Shown: one piece after another, positions 7,978-17,665 of the stretch | How positions within the stretch are numbered: the first letter of the stretch is position 1 | Layout of the letters: the number at the start of each line of letters is the position of its first letter | NCBI RefSeq assembly: GCF_947301925.1 | Contig: NZ_CAMYUE010000001.1 | Coordinates: forward strand, 248,001-312,000 | DNA: 64,000 bases | From: an uncultured Ruminococcus sp. | GTDB taxonomy: Bacteria; Bacillota; Clostridia; Oscillospirales; Ruminococcaceae | Direction of reading: 5' to 3' | Translations under genes and position numbers: made by a program | Notes under the pieces: model-generated | The model's input: the letters and a program-made list of their open reading frames with translations, nothing else | The model's database searches: none | What the model was told of the DNA's origin: nothing

Positions 7978-9060
7978 ATGTTTTCAAAGTATCAGCATCT
8001 TATTGATCTGAATGATTATCCTGTTTCATGGTGGAAGAGCGTGGTAGAGCTTGGCGAAAAGATATACAACTCCCCTGCTGATTATGCCCATGTATGCGAC
8101 GGCAAGATAATGGCTACTCTTTTCTATGAGCCGTCCACAAGAACACAGATGTCCTTCCAGACTGCCATGATAAGACTTGGCGGACAGATAATCGGCTTTG
8201 ACAATCCTGCGAATTCCTCTGTGGCAAAGGGTGAAACCATCAAGGATACCACCAAGATCGTAAGCAATTATGCTGATGTTCTTGTAATACGTCACCCTAT
8301 CGCAGGCGCTGCAAAAGCAGCTTCGCTGACATCTGACTGTTCTGTTATAAATGCCGGAGACGGCGGGCATCTTCATCCAACACAGACTCTTACAGATCTG
8401 CTGACGCTGAAAATCGAAAAGAAAACACTTTCGGGACTTACTATAGGAATGTGCGGCGATCTTCTCAATGGAAGGACCGTTCATTCCCTTTGCAAAGCTC
8501 TCAGTATGTTTGAAAATAACAAATTCGTATTCATCTCTACACCCGAGCTCGGTATGCCTGCTTACATAAAGGATATAATCAAAGCAAACGGCACCAGCTT
8601 TACTGAGGTCAATACTCTTGAAGAAGCTATAGGAAGCCTTGACGTACTCTATATGACAAGGATCCAGCAGGAGCGTTTTGCAAGCGAAGAGGAATATCTC
8701 GCCCAGAAGAATACCTACGTTCTTGACAAAAAAAAGATGCTTTTTGCACGCAAGGACATGATAGTTATGCATCCTCTCCCCAGAGTTGATGAGATTACAG
8801 TTGAAGTCGACGATGACGAAAGAGCAATGTACTTCAAGCAGGCTAAATACGGTATGTATGTCCGTATGGCGCTTATTATGACTATACTCAGTGAGCAGAA
8901 ACAGTCCGAGACACTGAAGGGCAAAGTGTTCGGCGGCGTAAGATGCTCAAATCCCAGATGTATAACCAATCATGAGGAATATCTTCCGAAGAGCTTCCGT
9001 TCAAGCGGCGATGAAACGCTTCTTGAATGTGAATACTGTGACGAGAGAAAGCTTATATAA
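7978..9060 (+). CDS. pyrB: Aspartate carbamoyltransferase with a fused PyrI-type zinc domain
   Basis: The enzyme makes N-carbamoyl-aspartate from carbamoyl phosphate and aspartate in pyrimidine synthesis. The catalytic domain (about 1-305) shows the carbamoyl phosphate loop STRT (53-56) and HPLPR. A tail of about 55 residues follows, holding C323-x4-C328-x22-C351-x2-C354. This matches the zinc site of the E. coli regulatory chain PyrI (C-x4-C-x23-C-x2-C). The allosteric nucleotide-binding half of PyrI is absent, and there is no separate pyrI nearby. Fused catalytic-regulatory chains are known in Thermotoga. CGGAGG lies before the ATG. Confidence 0.93.
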   Translation: MFSKYQHLIDLNDYPVSWWKSVVELGEKIYNSPADYAHVCDGKIMATLFYEPSTRTQMSFQTAMIRLGGQIIGFDNPANSSVAKGETIKDTTKIVSNYADVLVIRHPIAGAAKAASLTSDCSVINAGDGGHLHPTQTLTDLLTLKIEKKTLSGLTIGMCGDLLNGRTVHSLCKALSMFENNKFVFISTPELGMPAYIKDIIKANGTSFTEVNTLEEAIGSLDVLYMTRIQQERFASEEEYLAQKNTYVLDKKKMLFARKDMIVMHPLPRVDEITVEVDDDERAMYFKQAKYGMYVRMALIMTILSEQKQSETLKGKVFGGVRCSNPRCITNHEEYLPKSFRSSGDETLLECEYCDERKLI

Positions 9061-9067
9061 AAAATCG

Positions 9068-9095
9068 GTCCGTGCAGCTTGCACGGACATTTTTT
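9068..9095 (+). terminator. Terminator of the asnB-HD-pyrB operon
   Basis: GTCCGTGC (9068-9075) pairs with GCACGGAC (9081-9088), followed by a T tract. Confidence 0.9.
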
Positions 9096-9101
9096 GCAGT
9101 A

Positions 9102-9132
9102 AATAAGAAAAGCCGTGTACATTGTACACGGC
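9102..9132 (-). terminator. Terminator of the rpsO-pnp operon
   Basis: GCCGTGTAC (9112-9120) pairs perfectly with GTACACGGC (9124-9132). On the minus strand it is followed by TTTTCTTATT. Confidence 0.88.
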
Positions 9133-9146
9133 CATATCTTTTATAT

Positions 9147-11261
9147 TCAGTTCTTCTTCTTAGCTTCGATCTCAGCAAGAGCGTCCTTGCGTGAAAGATT
9201 GATTCTTCCCTGACGGTCGATCTCTGTAACCTTTACAACGATCTCGTCGCCGATGGAAACAACGTCTTCAACCTTTTCAACTCTCTGCTTGTCCAGCTTG
9301 GAGATGTGTACAAGACCGTCCTTGCCGGGAGCGATCTCAACAAATGCGCCAAAGTCCATTATCCTTACAACCTTGCCCTTGTAGATAGCTCCTACCTCGG
9401 GATCGTTTGCAATTGTGTGGATTATCTGGAGTGCCTTGTTTGCATTATCAGCATCAACACCACTGATAAATACATTTCCGTCATCGCTGATATCGATCTT
9501 GACATCACAGTCAGCGGATATCTTCTGGATGACCTTGCCGCCCTGTCCGATAACCTCACGGATCTTGTCAACGGGGATCTTTGTCTGGAGCATCTTGGGA
9601 GCGTACTTATTGACAGTAGGTCTGCTCTCGGGAATAGCCTTGAGCATGATCTCGTCAAGGATATAGAGACGAGCCTTTCTTGTCTTCTCAAAAGCTTCCT
9701 TTATGATAGCAGGTGTAAGACCGTCTACCTTGATATCTACCTGGATAGCAGTAATACCCTTGTGAGTACCGCCTACCTTGAAGTCCATATCGCCGAAGAA
9801 GTCCTCAAGACCCTGGATATCTACCATTGTCATGAAGTCGTCACTGTCGGGAAGTGTGATAAGTCCGCATGATATACCTGCAACAGGAGCCTTGATCGGT
9901 ACACCGGCATCCATAAGTGCAAGTGTTGAACCGCATATAGAGCCCTGTGATGTGGAACCGTTAGATGAGAGTACCTCGGAAACAAGTCGGAGAGCATAGG
10001 GGAATTCCTCAACAGGAGGAATAACAGGTGCAAGAGCTCTTTCTGCAAGAGCACCGTGACCGATCTCACGACGTCCGGGACCTCTGTTGGGCTTGGTCTC
10101 GCCTACAGAGTAGCTCGGGAAGTTGTACTGGTGCATATATCTCTTTGAATCCTCTTCATCGAGGCCGTCGATCTTCTGAGCGTCGCTTACAGGACCGAGG
10201 GTTGCAATAGTGAGAACCTGTGTCTGACCTCTTGTAAAGAGACCTGAGCCGTGTACTCTGGGAAGAACTCCTACTTCAGCAGCAAGAGGACGGATCTCGT
10301 CGATGCCTCGTCCGTCAACACGCTTGCCTTCGTAGAGCCATGTACGAACGATCTTCTTCTGAAGCTTGTAGATGCACTCGTCGATCATGGGGATCTGCTC
10401 GGGATACTTTTCATCGAATGCTGCATGAATATCGTCAACGATAGGAGCAAGTCTCTCATCGCGGACGTTCTTGTCGTTTGTATCGAGAGCAACCTTAACG
10501 CGGTCTGCTGCAAATGCTTCGATAGCGTCGAACATATCGTGGTCAACTTCCATTGACTCGAATGTGAACTTAGGCTTGCCTATCTGAGCACGGATATCAT
10601 TGATGAATGCTACCATCTTCTTGATCTCTTCGTGACCTGTAAGGATAGCCTCAAGCATTGTATCCTCAGGTACCTCGTTTGCGCCTGCTTCAATCATAAC
10701 GATCTTCTCGGCAGTACCTGCTACTGTAAGGGTAAGATCTGTCTTTGCTCTCTGCTCAAGCGTAGGGTTAAGTACGATCTCACCGTCAACAAGTCCTACA
10801 TTGATGCCTGCGATTGGACCGTTCCAGGGAATATCCGAAATAGAGATAGCGATAGATGTTGCGATCATACCGGCGATCTCAGGTGAATTATCGGGTTCAA
10901 CAGAAAGGACAGTCATAACAACTGATACGTCGTTTCTCATATCCTTGGGGAAAAGCGGACGGATAGGTCTGTCAACGCAGCGTGAAGTAAGAATAGCCTT
11001 TTCGGAAGGCTTACCCTCACGCTTTGTGAATGAACCGGGGATCCTGCCTACTGAGTAGAGTCTCTCCTCGTAGTCAACTGACAGCGGGAAGAAATCGATG
11101 CCTTCTCTGGGCTTTGCGCTTGCGGTTACATTAGCCATTACAACTGTCTCGCCGTATCTTACCCAGCAAGATCCGTTGGAAAGACCGCAGGTCTTGCCTG
11201 TCTCGACGATAAGCGGTCTGCCCGCATATGTCGTTTCAAAAGTTCTGTAGTTTTCAAACAT
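9147..11261 (-). CDS. pnp: Polynucleotide phosphorylase
   Basis: PNPase is a phosphate-dependent 3'-5' exoribonuclease that acts in mRNA decay and can also add tails. The 704-residue protein has two RNase PH domains separated by an alpha-helical domain, then a KH domain (around VDKIREVIGQGGKVI) and a C-terminal S1 domain (GAIYKGKVVRIMDFGAFVE). This is the full family architecture. GGAGG precedes the ATG. It lies downstream of rpsO, the usual bacterial order, and the intergenic RNA can fold into a long stem (11307-11367). Confidence 0.97.
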   Translation of the reverse strand: MFENYRTFETTYAGRPLIVETGKTCGLSNGSCWVRYGETVVMANVTASAKPREGIDFFPLSVDYEERLYSVGRIPGSFTKREGKPSEKAILTSRCVDRPIRPLFPKDMRNDVSVVMTVLSVEPDNSPEIAGMIATSIAISISDIPWNGPIAGINVGLVDGEIVLNPTLEQRAKTDLTLTVAGTAEKIVMIEAGANEVPEDTMLEAILTGHEEIKKMVAFINDIRAQIGKPKFTFESMEVDHDMFDAIEAFAADRVKVALDTNDKNVRDERLAPIVDDIHAAFDEKYPEQIPMIDECIYKLQKKIVRTWLYEGKRVDGRGIDEIRPLAAEVGVLPRVHGSGLFTRGQTQVLTIATLGPVSDAQKIDGLDEEDSKRYMHQYNFPSYSVGETKPNRGPGRREIGHGALAERALAPVIPPVEEFPYALRLVSEVLSSNGSTSQGSICGSTLALMDAGVPIKAPVAGISCGLITLPDSDDFMTMVDIQGLEDFFGDMDFKVGGTHKGITAIQVDIKVDGLTPAIIKEAFEKTRKARLYILDEIMLKAIPESRPTVNKYAPKMLQTKIPVDKIREVIGQGGKVIQKISADCDVKIDISDDGNVFISGVDADNANKALQIIHTIANDPEVGAIYKGKVVRIMDFGAFVEIAPGKDGLVHISKLDKQRVEKVEDVVSIGDEIVVKVTEIDRQGRINLSRKDALAEIEAKKKN

Positions 11262-11306
11262 ATATTTCTGCCTCCAATTTGATTATTTTTTATCAGAGGA
11301 GAGCCT

Positions 11307-11367
11307 TTAGAAGTTAGAGGTAAAAGCCTGCAAATCGTCCTTTCCGACCCTTACCTCTGACTTCTAA
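11307..11367 (-). promoter_or_regulatory. Long stem-loop between rpsO and pnp
   Basis: A 17-base arm at 11307-11323 and its partner at 11351-11367 are inverted repeats with one base difference; the loop is 27 bases. No U tract follows, so it is not a classical terminator. In E. coli, an RNase III-cut stem in this same place mediates pnp autoregulation; a similar role here is inference. A shorter pair AAGGCAG/CTGCCTT (11390-11396/11414-11420) lies just after rpsO. Confidence 0.65.
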
Positions 11368-11431
11368 TCCCTGCACTCTGATAGACGTAAAGGCAGAAGG
11401 GTATAAAACCCCGCTGCCTTCATACTCGTGA

Positions 11432-11698
11432 TTACTTACGGAGACCGAGCTTCTCTACGATAGCACGGTATCTGTTGATGTCCTTCTTCTTGAGATATCC
11501 GAGAAGGTTACGTCTGTGACCAACCATCTTGAGAAGACCTCTTCTTGAGTGGTGGTCGTTCTTGTGAGTCTTGAGGTGGTTTGTAAGGTCGTTGATCCTT
11601 CTTGTGAGGATAGCGATCTGAACCTCAGGAGATCCTGTGTCGTTTTCGTGTGTTCTGTTAGCCTCAATAACGGCTGTCTTTTCATCCTTCAATAACAT
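11432..11698 (-). CDS. rpsO: 30S ribosomal protein S15
   Basis: S15 binds the central domain of 16S rRNA early in small-subunit assembly. The conserved blocks [27 protein letters not shown] and [10 protein letters not shown] are present. I choose the ATG at 11698, giving 88 residues, because AAGAGGTG lies 6 bases upstream. An in-frame GTG at 11707 overlaps that site and would add three residues. It is the first gene of an operon with pnp and has a strong promoter and a leader of about 80 bases. Confidence 0.96.
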   Translation of the reverse strand: MLLKDEKTAVIEANRTHENDTGSPEVQIAILTRRINDLTNHLKTHKNDHHSRRGLLKMVGHRRNLLGYLKKKDINRYRAIVEKLGLRK

Positions 11699-11779
11699 TT
11701 GAAGCACCTCTTGATAAAATATTCCGTCAACTCAGTAGGGGGTGAAAGTCGAGGTCATGCCCCGGACCAAGTACACGGT
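11699..11779 (-). promoter_or_regulatory. rpsO mRNA leader, candidate S15 autoregulatory element
   Basis: The leader holds GGTC/GACC and TCGAC/GTTGA short pairings. Its ACCTC (complement of 11751-11755) is complementary to the GAGGT of the ribosome binding site (complement of 11706-11710), so the site can be hidden. S15 leaders in other bacteria repress translation by such folds; no specific S15-binding motif is proven here. Confidence 0.4.
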
Positions 11780-11785
11780 GATATT

Positions 11786-11814
11786 ATTATACCATAAAAA
11801 AATGCCTTTGTAAA
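11786..11814 (-). promoter_or_regulatory. Promoter of rpsO-pnp
   Basis: Read on the minus strand: TTTACA (11809-11814) and TATAAT (11786-11791), 17 bp apart, with TGG before the -10. Confidence 0.85.
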
Positions 11815-11898
11815 GCTTTTTTTGAGATTTTACAAAAAAATATGCAATTTACTCACTGTCGCACTCTGCGCTTTTAACAGTTTTCTTAAAGATTATAG

Positions 11899-11927
11899 TT
11901 GACTATTGATGCGTTATGTGGTAAAAT
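11899..11927 (+). promoter_or_regulatory. Promoter of the PH-like/FkbM operon
   Basis: TTGACT (11899-11904) and TAAAAT (11922-11927) are 17 bp apart. Confidence 0.75.
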
Positions 11928-11971
11928 AGTTATTACAGAGGTCTGCTATTAAAAGAATGGAGGATTTTGCT

Positions 11972-12394
11972 ATGAAAAAAAACGCTTTCGAATATGTATG
12001 GACAGATAAAAAACGTTCACTTTTCGGTCTACCTCTTACTTTTACGCGTTATTATCTTACAGAAACAAAGTTTATAACCCGTACAGGCTTTCTCAGCATC
12101 GACGAGGACGAGATAGACCTCTACAAGATAACAGATAAAAAGGTTAAGTATCCTTTCTTCCAGCGTTTGTTCAACTGCGGAACCATAATAATATACAGCA
12201 GGGACGCTGATACTCCGTCCAAGGAAGTACACTGTGTCAAGAATGTGAGAAAGGTATCGGAGCTTATCGATAAATACCTCAATGTAATGCGTGATAGATA
12301 CGGTATCAGAGGAAGAGATATGATGGGCTTACATTCAGGTCATGATCACTGCGATGATTACGATGATGTCCATGACCACGACGGAGATTTTTGA
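11972..12394 (+). CDS. Small PH-like domain protein with a His/Asp-rich tail
   Basis: The first 105 of 140 residues resemble bacterial PH-like (bPH2/DUF304-type) domains in pattern: a short basic start, alternating beta strands and a closing helix. I call this from pattern only. The last 20 residues are strikingly rich in His and Asp (HSGHDHCDDYDDVHDHDGDF), a composition that can bind Ni, Zn or Co. The start at 11972 follows GGAGG (11959-11963); the ATG at 11957 sits on that site and is unlikely. The stop abuts the FkbM gene, so the two are probably one operon. Function unknown. Confidence 0.75.
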   Translation: MKKNAFEYVWTDKKRSLFGLPLTFTRYYLTETKFITRTGFLSIDEDEIDLYKITDKKVKYPFFQRLFNCGTIIIYSRDADTPSKEVHCVKNVRKVSELIDKYLNVMRDRYGIRGRDMMGLHSGHDHCDDYDDVHDHDGDF

Positions 12395-12414
12395 TTTCAG
12401 AGGTGATTGGGAGA

Positions 12415-13479
12415 ATGCTCTCGTTTATTACAGAAAAACAATCCAGCTGGGACAGACTGAAGGCTGAAAAGCGCCCCATATTTATTTATGGTATGGGTGA
12501 CGGTGCTTTGAAGATAATGTCTGTTTTCCGTAACAAGAAGATAACTGTAGCAGGTATTTTTGCAAGTGATGACTTTGTGCGCGGGCATTCCTTCGAGGGC
12601 TACAGAGTCCATAAGCTTTCCGAGATCGAAGAGGCTGTTGACGATTTCGTTGTTGTACTTGCCTTTGCCGCAGGATATCAGGAGATCGTGGATAAGGTCC
12701 ATTCCATTGCGGCAGCACATACTCTGTATGTACCGGATGTACCTGTAGTTGGCGGCGGTCTTTTTACTTATGAATACTGTACCGAACACGCAGATGAGAT
12801 ACAGCAGGTATACGACAGCCTTGCAGACGATTATTCCCGCAAGGTCTACGCTAATATCATCAACTTTAAGATCAGCGGAAAAATCGAGTACCTGTCAGCT
12901 GTTACAACGGCCAAGGCTGAAATATACAAAAAGATCATAAAGCCCAATCTCAATGAAGTATATGTTGATCTGGGAGCATATAACGGTGATACAATAAAAG
13001 AGATACTTGAGTTCACTCATGGCAAATATGTATCTATATATGCGCTTGAACCCGATAAAAAGAACTTCAAGAAGCTTGCAAAATTTGTTGACGGTATGCC
13101 TCATGTATATGCTTACAATGCGGCAGCATGGTGTATTGATACGGAGCTTCCGTTTGCAGCCAAGGCGGGACGTCAGTCTGCAATAAGCGCCAATTCCGAT
13201 AATATGGTGGGAGCGCTTTCGGTTGACAGCATACTTGCCAAAAAGCCGGCAACCATAATCAAAATGGACGTTGAAGGCTTTGAGCGCGAGGCAATATGGG
13301 GAGCTTCCCTTACGATCTCGCATTTTGCCCCTAAGCTCATGGTATCTTTATATCACAGAAATGAGGATATTTTTGAACTGCCGCTGCTAATCAAAAAGCT
13401 TAATCCGTCCTATAAGCTTTATATAAGACATCAGCTTTATATTCCTGCTTGGGAAACCAATCTCTATGCAACACTATAA
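12415..13479 (+). CDS. FkbM family methyltransferase with an N-terminal Rossmann-like domain
   Basis: The protein has 354 residues. The N-terminal part (IFIYGMGDGALKI) looks like the nucleotide-binding domain found ahead of many FkbM proteins in polysaccharide loci. The second half is an SAM-dependent FkbM methyltransferase, with motif I in VDLGAYNGDT and the downstream acidic motif IIKMDVEGFE. The family O-methylates sugars and other small molecules. I prefer the ATG at 12415, preceded by AGAGGTG at 12399-12405; a TTG at 12391 overlapping the previous stop is the alternative and would add eight residues. The substrate is unknown, and no glycosyltransferases lie nearby. Confidence 0.85.
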   Translation: MLSFITEKQSSWDRLKAEKRPIFIYGMGDGALKIMSVFRNKKITVAGIFASDDFVRGHSFEGYRVHKLSEIEEAVDDFVVVLAFAAGYQEIVDKVHSIAAAHTLYVPDVPVVGGGLFTYEYCTEHADEIQQVYDSLADDYSRKVYANIINFKISGKIEYLSAVTTAKAEIYKKIIKPNLNEVYVDLGAYNGDTIKEILEFTHGKYVSIYALEPDKKNFKKLAKFVDGMPHVYAYNAAAWCIDTELPFAAKAGRQSAISANSDNMVGALSVDSILAKKPATIIKMDVEGFEREAIWGASLTISHFAPKLMVSLYHRNEDIFELPLLIKKLNPSYKLYIRHQLYIPAWETNLYATL

Positions 13480-13484
13480 ATAAC

Positions 13485-13526
13485 AAGACCTTCCGATAGA
13501 TCATAGCTTCGGAAGGTCTTTATTAT
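13485..13526. terminator. Shared terminator between the FkbM operon and the V-ATPase operon
   Basis: AGACCTTCCG (13486-13495) pairs with CGGAAGGTCT (13510-13519). On the plus strand it is followed by TTATTATTA; the minus-strand tail is weaker. The two operons converge here. Confidence 0.82.
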
Positions 13527-14176
13527 TAGTGGTAATTATGACTCTGTTTCAGCACCATGTCCTTCACCTTCATAAGTGAAGTTGTGGTGCTTCTTTCGTT
13601 TTCTGACAGCTTCATGGTGATAAACTTGATAGTTTCTTCATAATCAGGTATCATAATATGCTCAAGAGCGTTTACACGGCGCCTTGTTTTTTCGATCTCG
13701 TCTGCCATGAGCTGGCAGGCTTTTTCTATCTCAGCAAGTCTTATCATCTTTGGAAATACTGCGCTAAGAGCACATACTGCTCCGTCCAGATCAATTGAGG
13801 TGAATGCCATGCCGTAAGAGTAGATATCATTTGTATCTTCCGTCCTGAATTTAGTTGTGAATTCGGGGATATATACGCTCATTACATTCTTTTCAGTCAC
13901 TTTGATCTCGACTTCCTGTTTTGGAAGCATAAGAGCAGTTTCAAGCACCTCTCGCTGCATTACCGAGCCTGCGACGGCCATATAGCGATTTGCTTCGTTT
14001 ATTGCCTGTTCGACCTCGGTCCTCAGCTGGCGGTTCTCTTTTATGAGTATCATGAACTGTCTCATAAGTTCGTCGCGCTTATCCTTCAGCAGCTTATGTC
14101 CTCTTCTGGCGGAAGCAAGCTTCTTCTTCAGCTTACTGAGCTCCATTCTGGTGGGATTAACATTAAGTCGTGCCAA
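13526..14176 (-). CDS. ntpD: V-type ATPase subunit D (central stalk)
   Basis: Subunit D is the coiled-coil rotor shaft that turns inside the A3B3 head. The 216-residue protein begins with the family signature (NVNPTRMELSKLKKKL) and is helical throughout, with long coiled coils at both ends. It uses a TTG start behind GAGGTGA. It is the last gene of the nine-gene operon, 10 bases after subunit B. Confidence 0.94.
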   Translation of the reverse strand: MARLNVNPTRMELSKLKKKLASARRGHKLLKDKRDELMRQFMILIKENRQLRTEVEQAINEANRYMAVAGSVMQREVLETALMLPKQEVEIKVTEKNVMSVYIPEFTTKFRTEDTNDIYSYGMAFTSIDLDGAVCALSAVFPKMIRLAEIEKACQLMADEIEKTRRRVNALEHIMIPDYEETIKFITMKLSENERSTTTSLMKVKDMVLKQSHNYH

Positions 14177-14186
14177 TCAGCTCACC

Positions 14187-15563
14187 TCATTTCTGAGTAT
14201 CAAAGTACTTGACCAGATATTCCTCTCTGATTCGTCTCAGCTCACTTCTCGGAAGGAGCTTCAGCAGCTCCCAGCCTATTGAAAGAGTGTCCTCGATGCT
14301 TCGGTTATTCTCAAAGCCCTGAGAAACGTATCTCTTTTCAAATTCATCTGCAAATTTTGCATACAGAAGATCTGTAGGAGTAAGAGCGGCTTCACCCAGT
14401 ACGACCATGAGTTCCTTGGCGTCCTTGCCTCTTGCGTAAGCAGAGAAGAGCTGATTCATAGTGTCCGAATGATCGGCACGGGTCTTGCCCTCGCCTATTC
14501 CCTTATCCTTCAGTCTGGAAAGCGACGGAAGAACATCAACGGGAGGATTTATACCCTTTCTGTAAAGCTCGCGGGAGAGTATTATCTGTCCCTCGGTTAT
14601 ATATCCTGTAAGATCGGGGATAGGGTGTGTTTTATCGTCCTCAGGCATGGTGAGTATCGGTATCATGGTGATACTTCCCTCTTTGCCGTTCTGACGGCCG
14701 GCACGCTCATATATAGTTGCAAGGTCTGTATACATATATCCGGGATAGCCTCTTCGTCCGGGAACTTCCTTACGTGCAGCCGATACCTCACGGAGAGCGT
14801 CTGCATAGTTTGTGATATCCGTAAGGATAACAAGAACGTGCATACCCTTTTCAAATGCAAGGTATTCTGCGGCGGTAAGCGCCATTTTAGGTGTTGCCAG
14901 TCGCTCGATAGCGGAATCGTTGGCAAGATTGATGAACAGAACTGTTCTGTCAAGAGCGCCTGTGCTCCTGAAGCTCTGTACAAAGTATTCGGACTCCTCG
15001 AAAGTTATACCCATTGCAGCAAATACAACGGCGAACTGCTCGTCTTTGCCGCGAACCTTTGCCTGACGCGCTATCTGAGCTGCAAGCTGTGCGTGAGGAA
15101 GGCCGCTGGCAGAAAATATTGGCAGCTTCTGGCCTCTTACAAGGGTATTGAGTCCGTCTATAGCTGAAACGCCTGTCTGTATGAACTCCTGAGGATACTG
15201 TCTTGCAACAGGATTCATAGGAAGTCCGTTTACATCGAGTCTCATTTCGGGAATGATCTCGGGACCGTCATCGATCGGTCTGCCGAGGCCGTCAAAAACT
15301 CGTCCGAGCATATCCTCTGATACGCCAAGCTCCATCTGATGTCCCGAAAAAACAACGCTGCTGTCCTGAAGGTTGATGCCTGCTGCGTTCTCAAAAAGCT
15401 GTACAAGAGCGTTTGTACCGTCTATCTCAAGAACACGGCAGCGCCTTTTTTCACCGTCTTTAAGCCTGATCTCTGCAAGCTCACCGTATGTTACGTTTTC
15501 AACATCTTTAACAAGAAGAAGTGGTCCTGCTGCTTCTTCAATGGTTCTGTATTCTCTCGGCAT
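14187..15563 (-). CDS. ntpB: V-type ATPase subunit B (non-catalytic)
   Basis: This 458-residue nucleotide-binding subunit alternates with A in the hexameric head. It has the beta-barrel N-terminal domain, the RecA-like core ([14 protein letters not shown] in place of a true P-loop, as expected for B) and a helical C-terminal domain. The start overlaps the stop of subunit A by one base (TGATG), coupling their translation. Confidence 0.96.
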   Translation of the reverse strand: MPREYRTIEEAAGPLLLVKDVENVTYGELAEIRLKDGEKRRCRVLEIDGTNALVQLFENAAGINLQDSSVVFSGHQMELGVSEDMLGRVFDGLGRPIDDGPEIIPEMRLDVNGLPMNPVARQYPQEFIQTGVSAIDGLNTLVRGQKLPIFSASGLPHAQLAAQIARQAKVRGKDEQFAVVFAAMGITFEESEYFVQSFRSTGALDRTVLFINLANDSAIERLATPKMALTAAEYLAFEKGMHVLVILTDITNYADALREVSAARKEVPGRRGYPGYMYTDLATIYERAGRQNGKEGSITMIPILTMPEDDKTHPIPDLTGYITEGQIILSRELYRKGINPPVDVLPSLSRLKDKGIGEGKTRADHSDTMNQLFSAYARGKDAKELMVVLGEAALTPTDLLYAKFADEFEKRYVSQGFENNRSIEDTLSIGWELLKLLPRSELRRIREEYLVKYFDTQK

Positions 15564-17332
15564 CAGTCTTCCTCCTTGTCGAGCAGTTCGTTAAGCTCTG
15601 ATGATATCTCCACGGAGATCTTCTCGAATTCTGCGTCTGTTCTTTCTTCCTCGATATACTTGAATCTGCCTATTTTTTCTCTGACCTCGAGATTTGCGAT
15701 CTCTTCGATATCTGCACCCTTTGCTACAGCGTCCGCAGCTTCGTCATTGAAATTGAGTATCAGCTTCATCATATAGAGCTGCTTTTTCAGACTTGTGTAG
15801 GTGTCTACCTCGTGGAATGCAAGCTGGTGCAGGAAGTCCTCTCGGATAGAGCGGGCTGTTTCCATTTTCAGTCTGTCTTTTGAAGAAAGAGCGTCCATTC
15901 CTACAAGCTTTACGATCTCCTTGAGTTCAGCTTCATCATGTAGGATCTCCATGAATCTGGCTCTCGACTTCATCCAGTCCTTTGAAACATTGTTATCATA
16001 CCAGTTGGCGAGAGAGTCAGCGTACAGCGAATAGCTCGTAAGCCAGTTTATTGCGGGGAAATGTCTCTGATAGGCAAGATTTGCATCAAGTCCCCAGAAT
16101 ACCTTTACGATACGGAGCGTAGCCTGCGAAACAGGCTCCGATATATCTCCTCCGGGAGGCGATACGGCTCCTATAACGGAAAGTGCTCCTTCCCTGCCCT
16201 CGGTACCATTGGATATAACTCTGCCTGCACGTTCATAGAACTGAGCAAGACGGCTTCCGAGATATGCAGGATAGCCCTCATCGCCGGGCATTTCCTCAAG
16301 TCGGCCTGACATCTCGCGGAGAGCCTCGGCCCAGCGTGATGTGGAATCAGCCATAAGAGCAACAGAATAGCCCATATCACGGTAATACTCCGCAATGGTG
16401 ATGCCTGTATAAACAGAGGCTTCTCTGGCGGCAACAGGCATATCTGAAGTGTTTGCGATCAGGACTGTTCTTTCCATAAGGGATTTGCCTGTGTGCGGGT
16501 CGATAAGCTCGGGGAATTCGTTGAGAACGTCCGTCATCTCGTTTCCGCGCTCACCGCATCCGATATATACTATGATATCTGCTTCCGCCCATTTTGCCAG
16601 CTGATGCTGAGTTACGGTCTTTCCGCTTCCGAACGGTCCCGGGATAGCTGCAACACCGCCCTTAGCTATGGGGAAAAGGCAGTCAACAACTCGCTGACCT
16701 GTTACAAGAGGCATATCGGGTGAAAGCTTTTTCTTGTAGGGTCTGCCGCGTCTTACAGGCCATTTCTGAATGAGCGAAAGCTCCTTGTCACCTTTTGAAG
16801 TCTCTATGATACAAACAATATCGTCGGCGTGGAATTTACCCTCGGATATCTTCTTTATTGTACCTTCTATGCCGTTAGGCACCATTATCTTGTGAAGAAC
16901 TATATCTGTCTCTGGAACTGTACCGATAATATCTCCGCCTGTGACCTTATCCCCTGCTTTCACAGCGGGAGTGAACTTCCACAGCGGCTCTCTTTTCAGT
17001 GAGGGAACTTCTACGCCTCTCTGAAGATTATTACCGCAGACCTTTCTTATATCATCAAGAGGACGCTGGATACCGTCGAAAATGCTTCCGATAAGTCCGG
17101 GGCCGAGCTCAACGCTCATGGGCTCGCCGGTGGATTCAACGCCTTCGCCTGTACCGAGTCCGGAGGTTTCTTCGTATACCTGTATTGAGGCACGATCACC
17201 GTGCATCTCGATTATTTCGCCGATAAGACGCTTTTCGCTTACTCTGACAACGTCAAACATATTAGCGTCACGCATACCCTCGGCCACGACCAGCGGTCCT
17301 GATATCTTAACTACTGTGCCTTTACTGTTCAT
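15563..17332 (-). CDS. ntpA: V-type ATPase subunit A (catalytic)
   Basis: This is the catalytic ATP-binding subunit of the V1 head, 589 residues. The P-loop GPFGSGKT is at 232-239, preceded by the non-homologous bulge domain that separates V-type A from F-type beta. Catalytic-site segments GCGERGNEM and [13 protein letters not shown] MADSTSRW are present. In bacteria this complex either makes ATP or hydrolyses it to pump ions; the ion is set by the K ring. Confidence 0.97.
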   Translation of the reverse strand: MNSKGTVVKISGPLVVAEGMRDANMFDVVRVSEKRLIGEIIEMHGDRASIQVYEETSGLGTGEGVESTGEPMSVELGPGLIGSIFDGIQRPLDDIRKVCGNNLQRGVEVPSLKREPLWKFTPAVKAGDKVTGGDIIGTVPETDIVLHKIMVPNGIEGTIKKISEGKFHADDIVCIIETSKGDKELSLIQKWPVRRGRPYKKKLSPDMPLVTGQRVVDCLFPIAKGGVAAIPGPFGSGKTVTQHQLAKWAEADIIVYIGCGERGNEMTDVLNEFPELIDPHTGKSLMERTVLIANTSDMPVAAREASVYTGITIAEYYRDMGYSVALMADSTSRWAEALREMSGRLEEMPGDEGYPAYLGSRLAQFYERAGRVISNGTEGREGALSVIGAVSPPGGDISEPVSQATLRIVKVFWGLDANLAYQRHFPAINWLTSYSLYADSLANWYDNNVSKDWMKSRARFMEILHDEAELKEIVKLVGMDALSSKDRLKMETARSIREDFLHQLAFHEVDTYTSLKKQLYMMKLILNFNDEAADAVAKGADIEEIANLEVREKIGRFKYIEEERTDAEFEKISVEISSELNELLDKEED

Positions 17333-17353
17333 TTCTGCTTATCCGCCTCTTTC

Positions 17354-17665
17354 CTAATTCAATATATCTGAGCCAACAGCTTTCTCGACCGCCTCATGGA
17401 GAGCTCTCATACCGTCACCTGTATTTCCCTCGATTGCAGGTATCAGAACGATAGACGGAAGCTTGCTGCTTCTGTATTTTGCTATAGTATTGCTCACAAG
17501 AGCGGCAGCAGGTTCGGTGATATATATCACTGCAAAATCATTTGCTGCAAGTCTTGATATTAGCTTTGTGATCTTTTCCGGCTCTGTCTCACGGAACACA
17601 GAAAGGCCAAGTGCAGCAAAGCCGGAAACACTGGCGCTGTCGCCGATTACAGCCGCTTTATACAT
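17354..17665 (-). CDS. V-type ATPase subunit F
   Basis: This 103-residue Rossmann-like rotor subunit binds D in the central stalk. It shows the family start (AVIGDSASVSGFAALG) and the YITEPAA segment. It overlaps the end of subunit C by eight bases. In Enterococcus hirae the same protein is named NtpG. Confidence 0.93.
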   Translation of the reverse strand: MYKAAVIGDSASVSGFAALGLSVFRETEPEKITKLISRLAANDFAVIYITEPAAALVSNTIAKYRSSKLPSIVLIPAIEGNTGDGMRALHEAVEKAVGSDILN

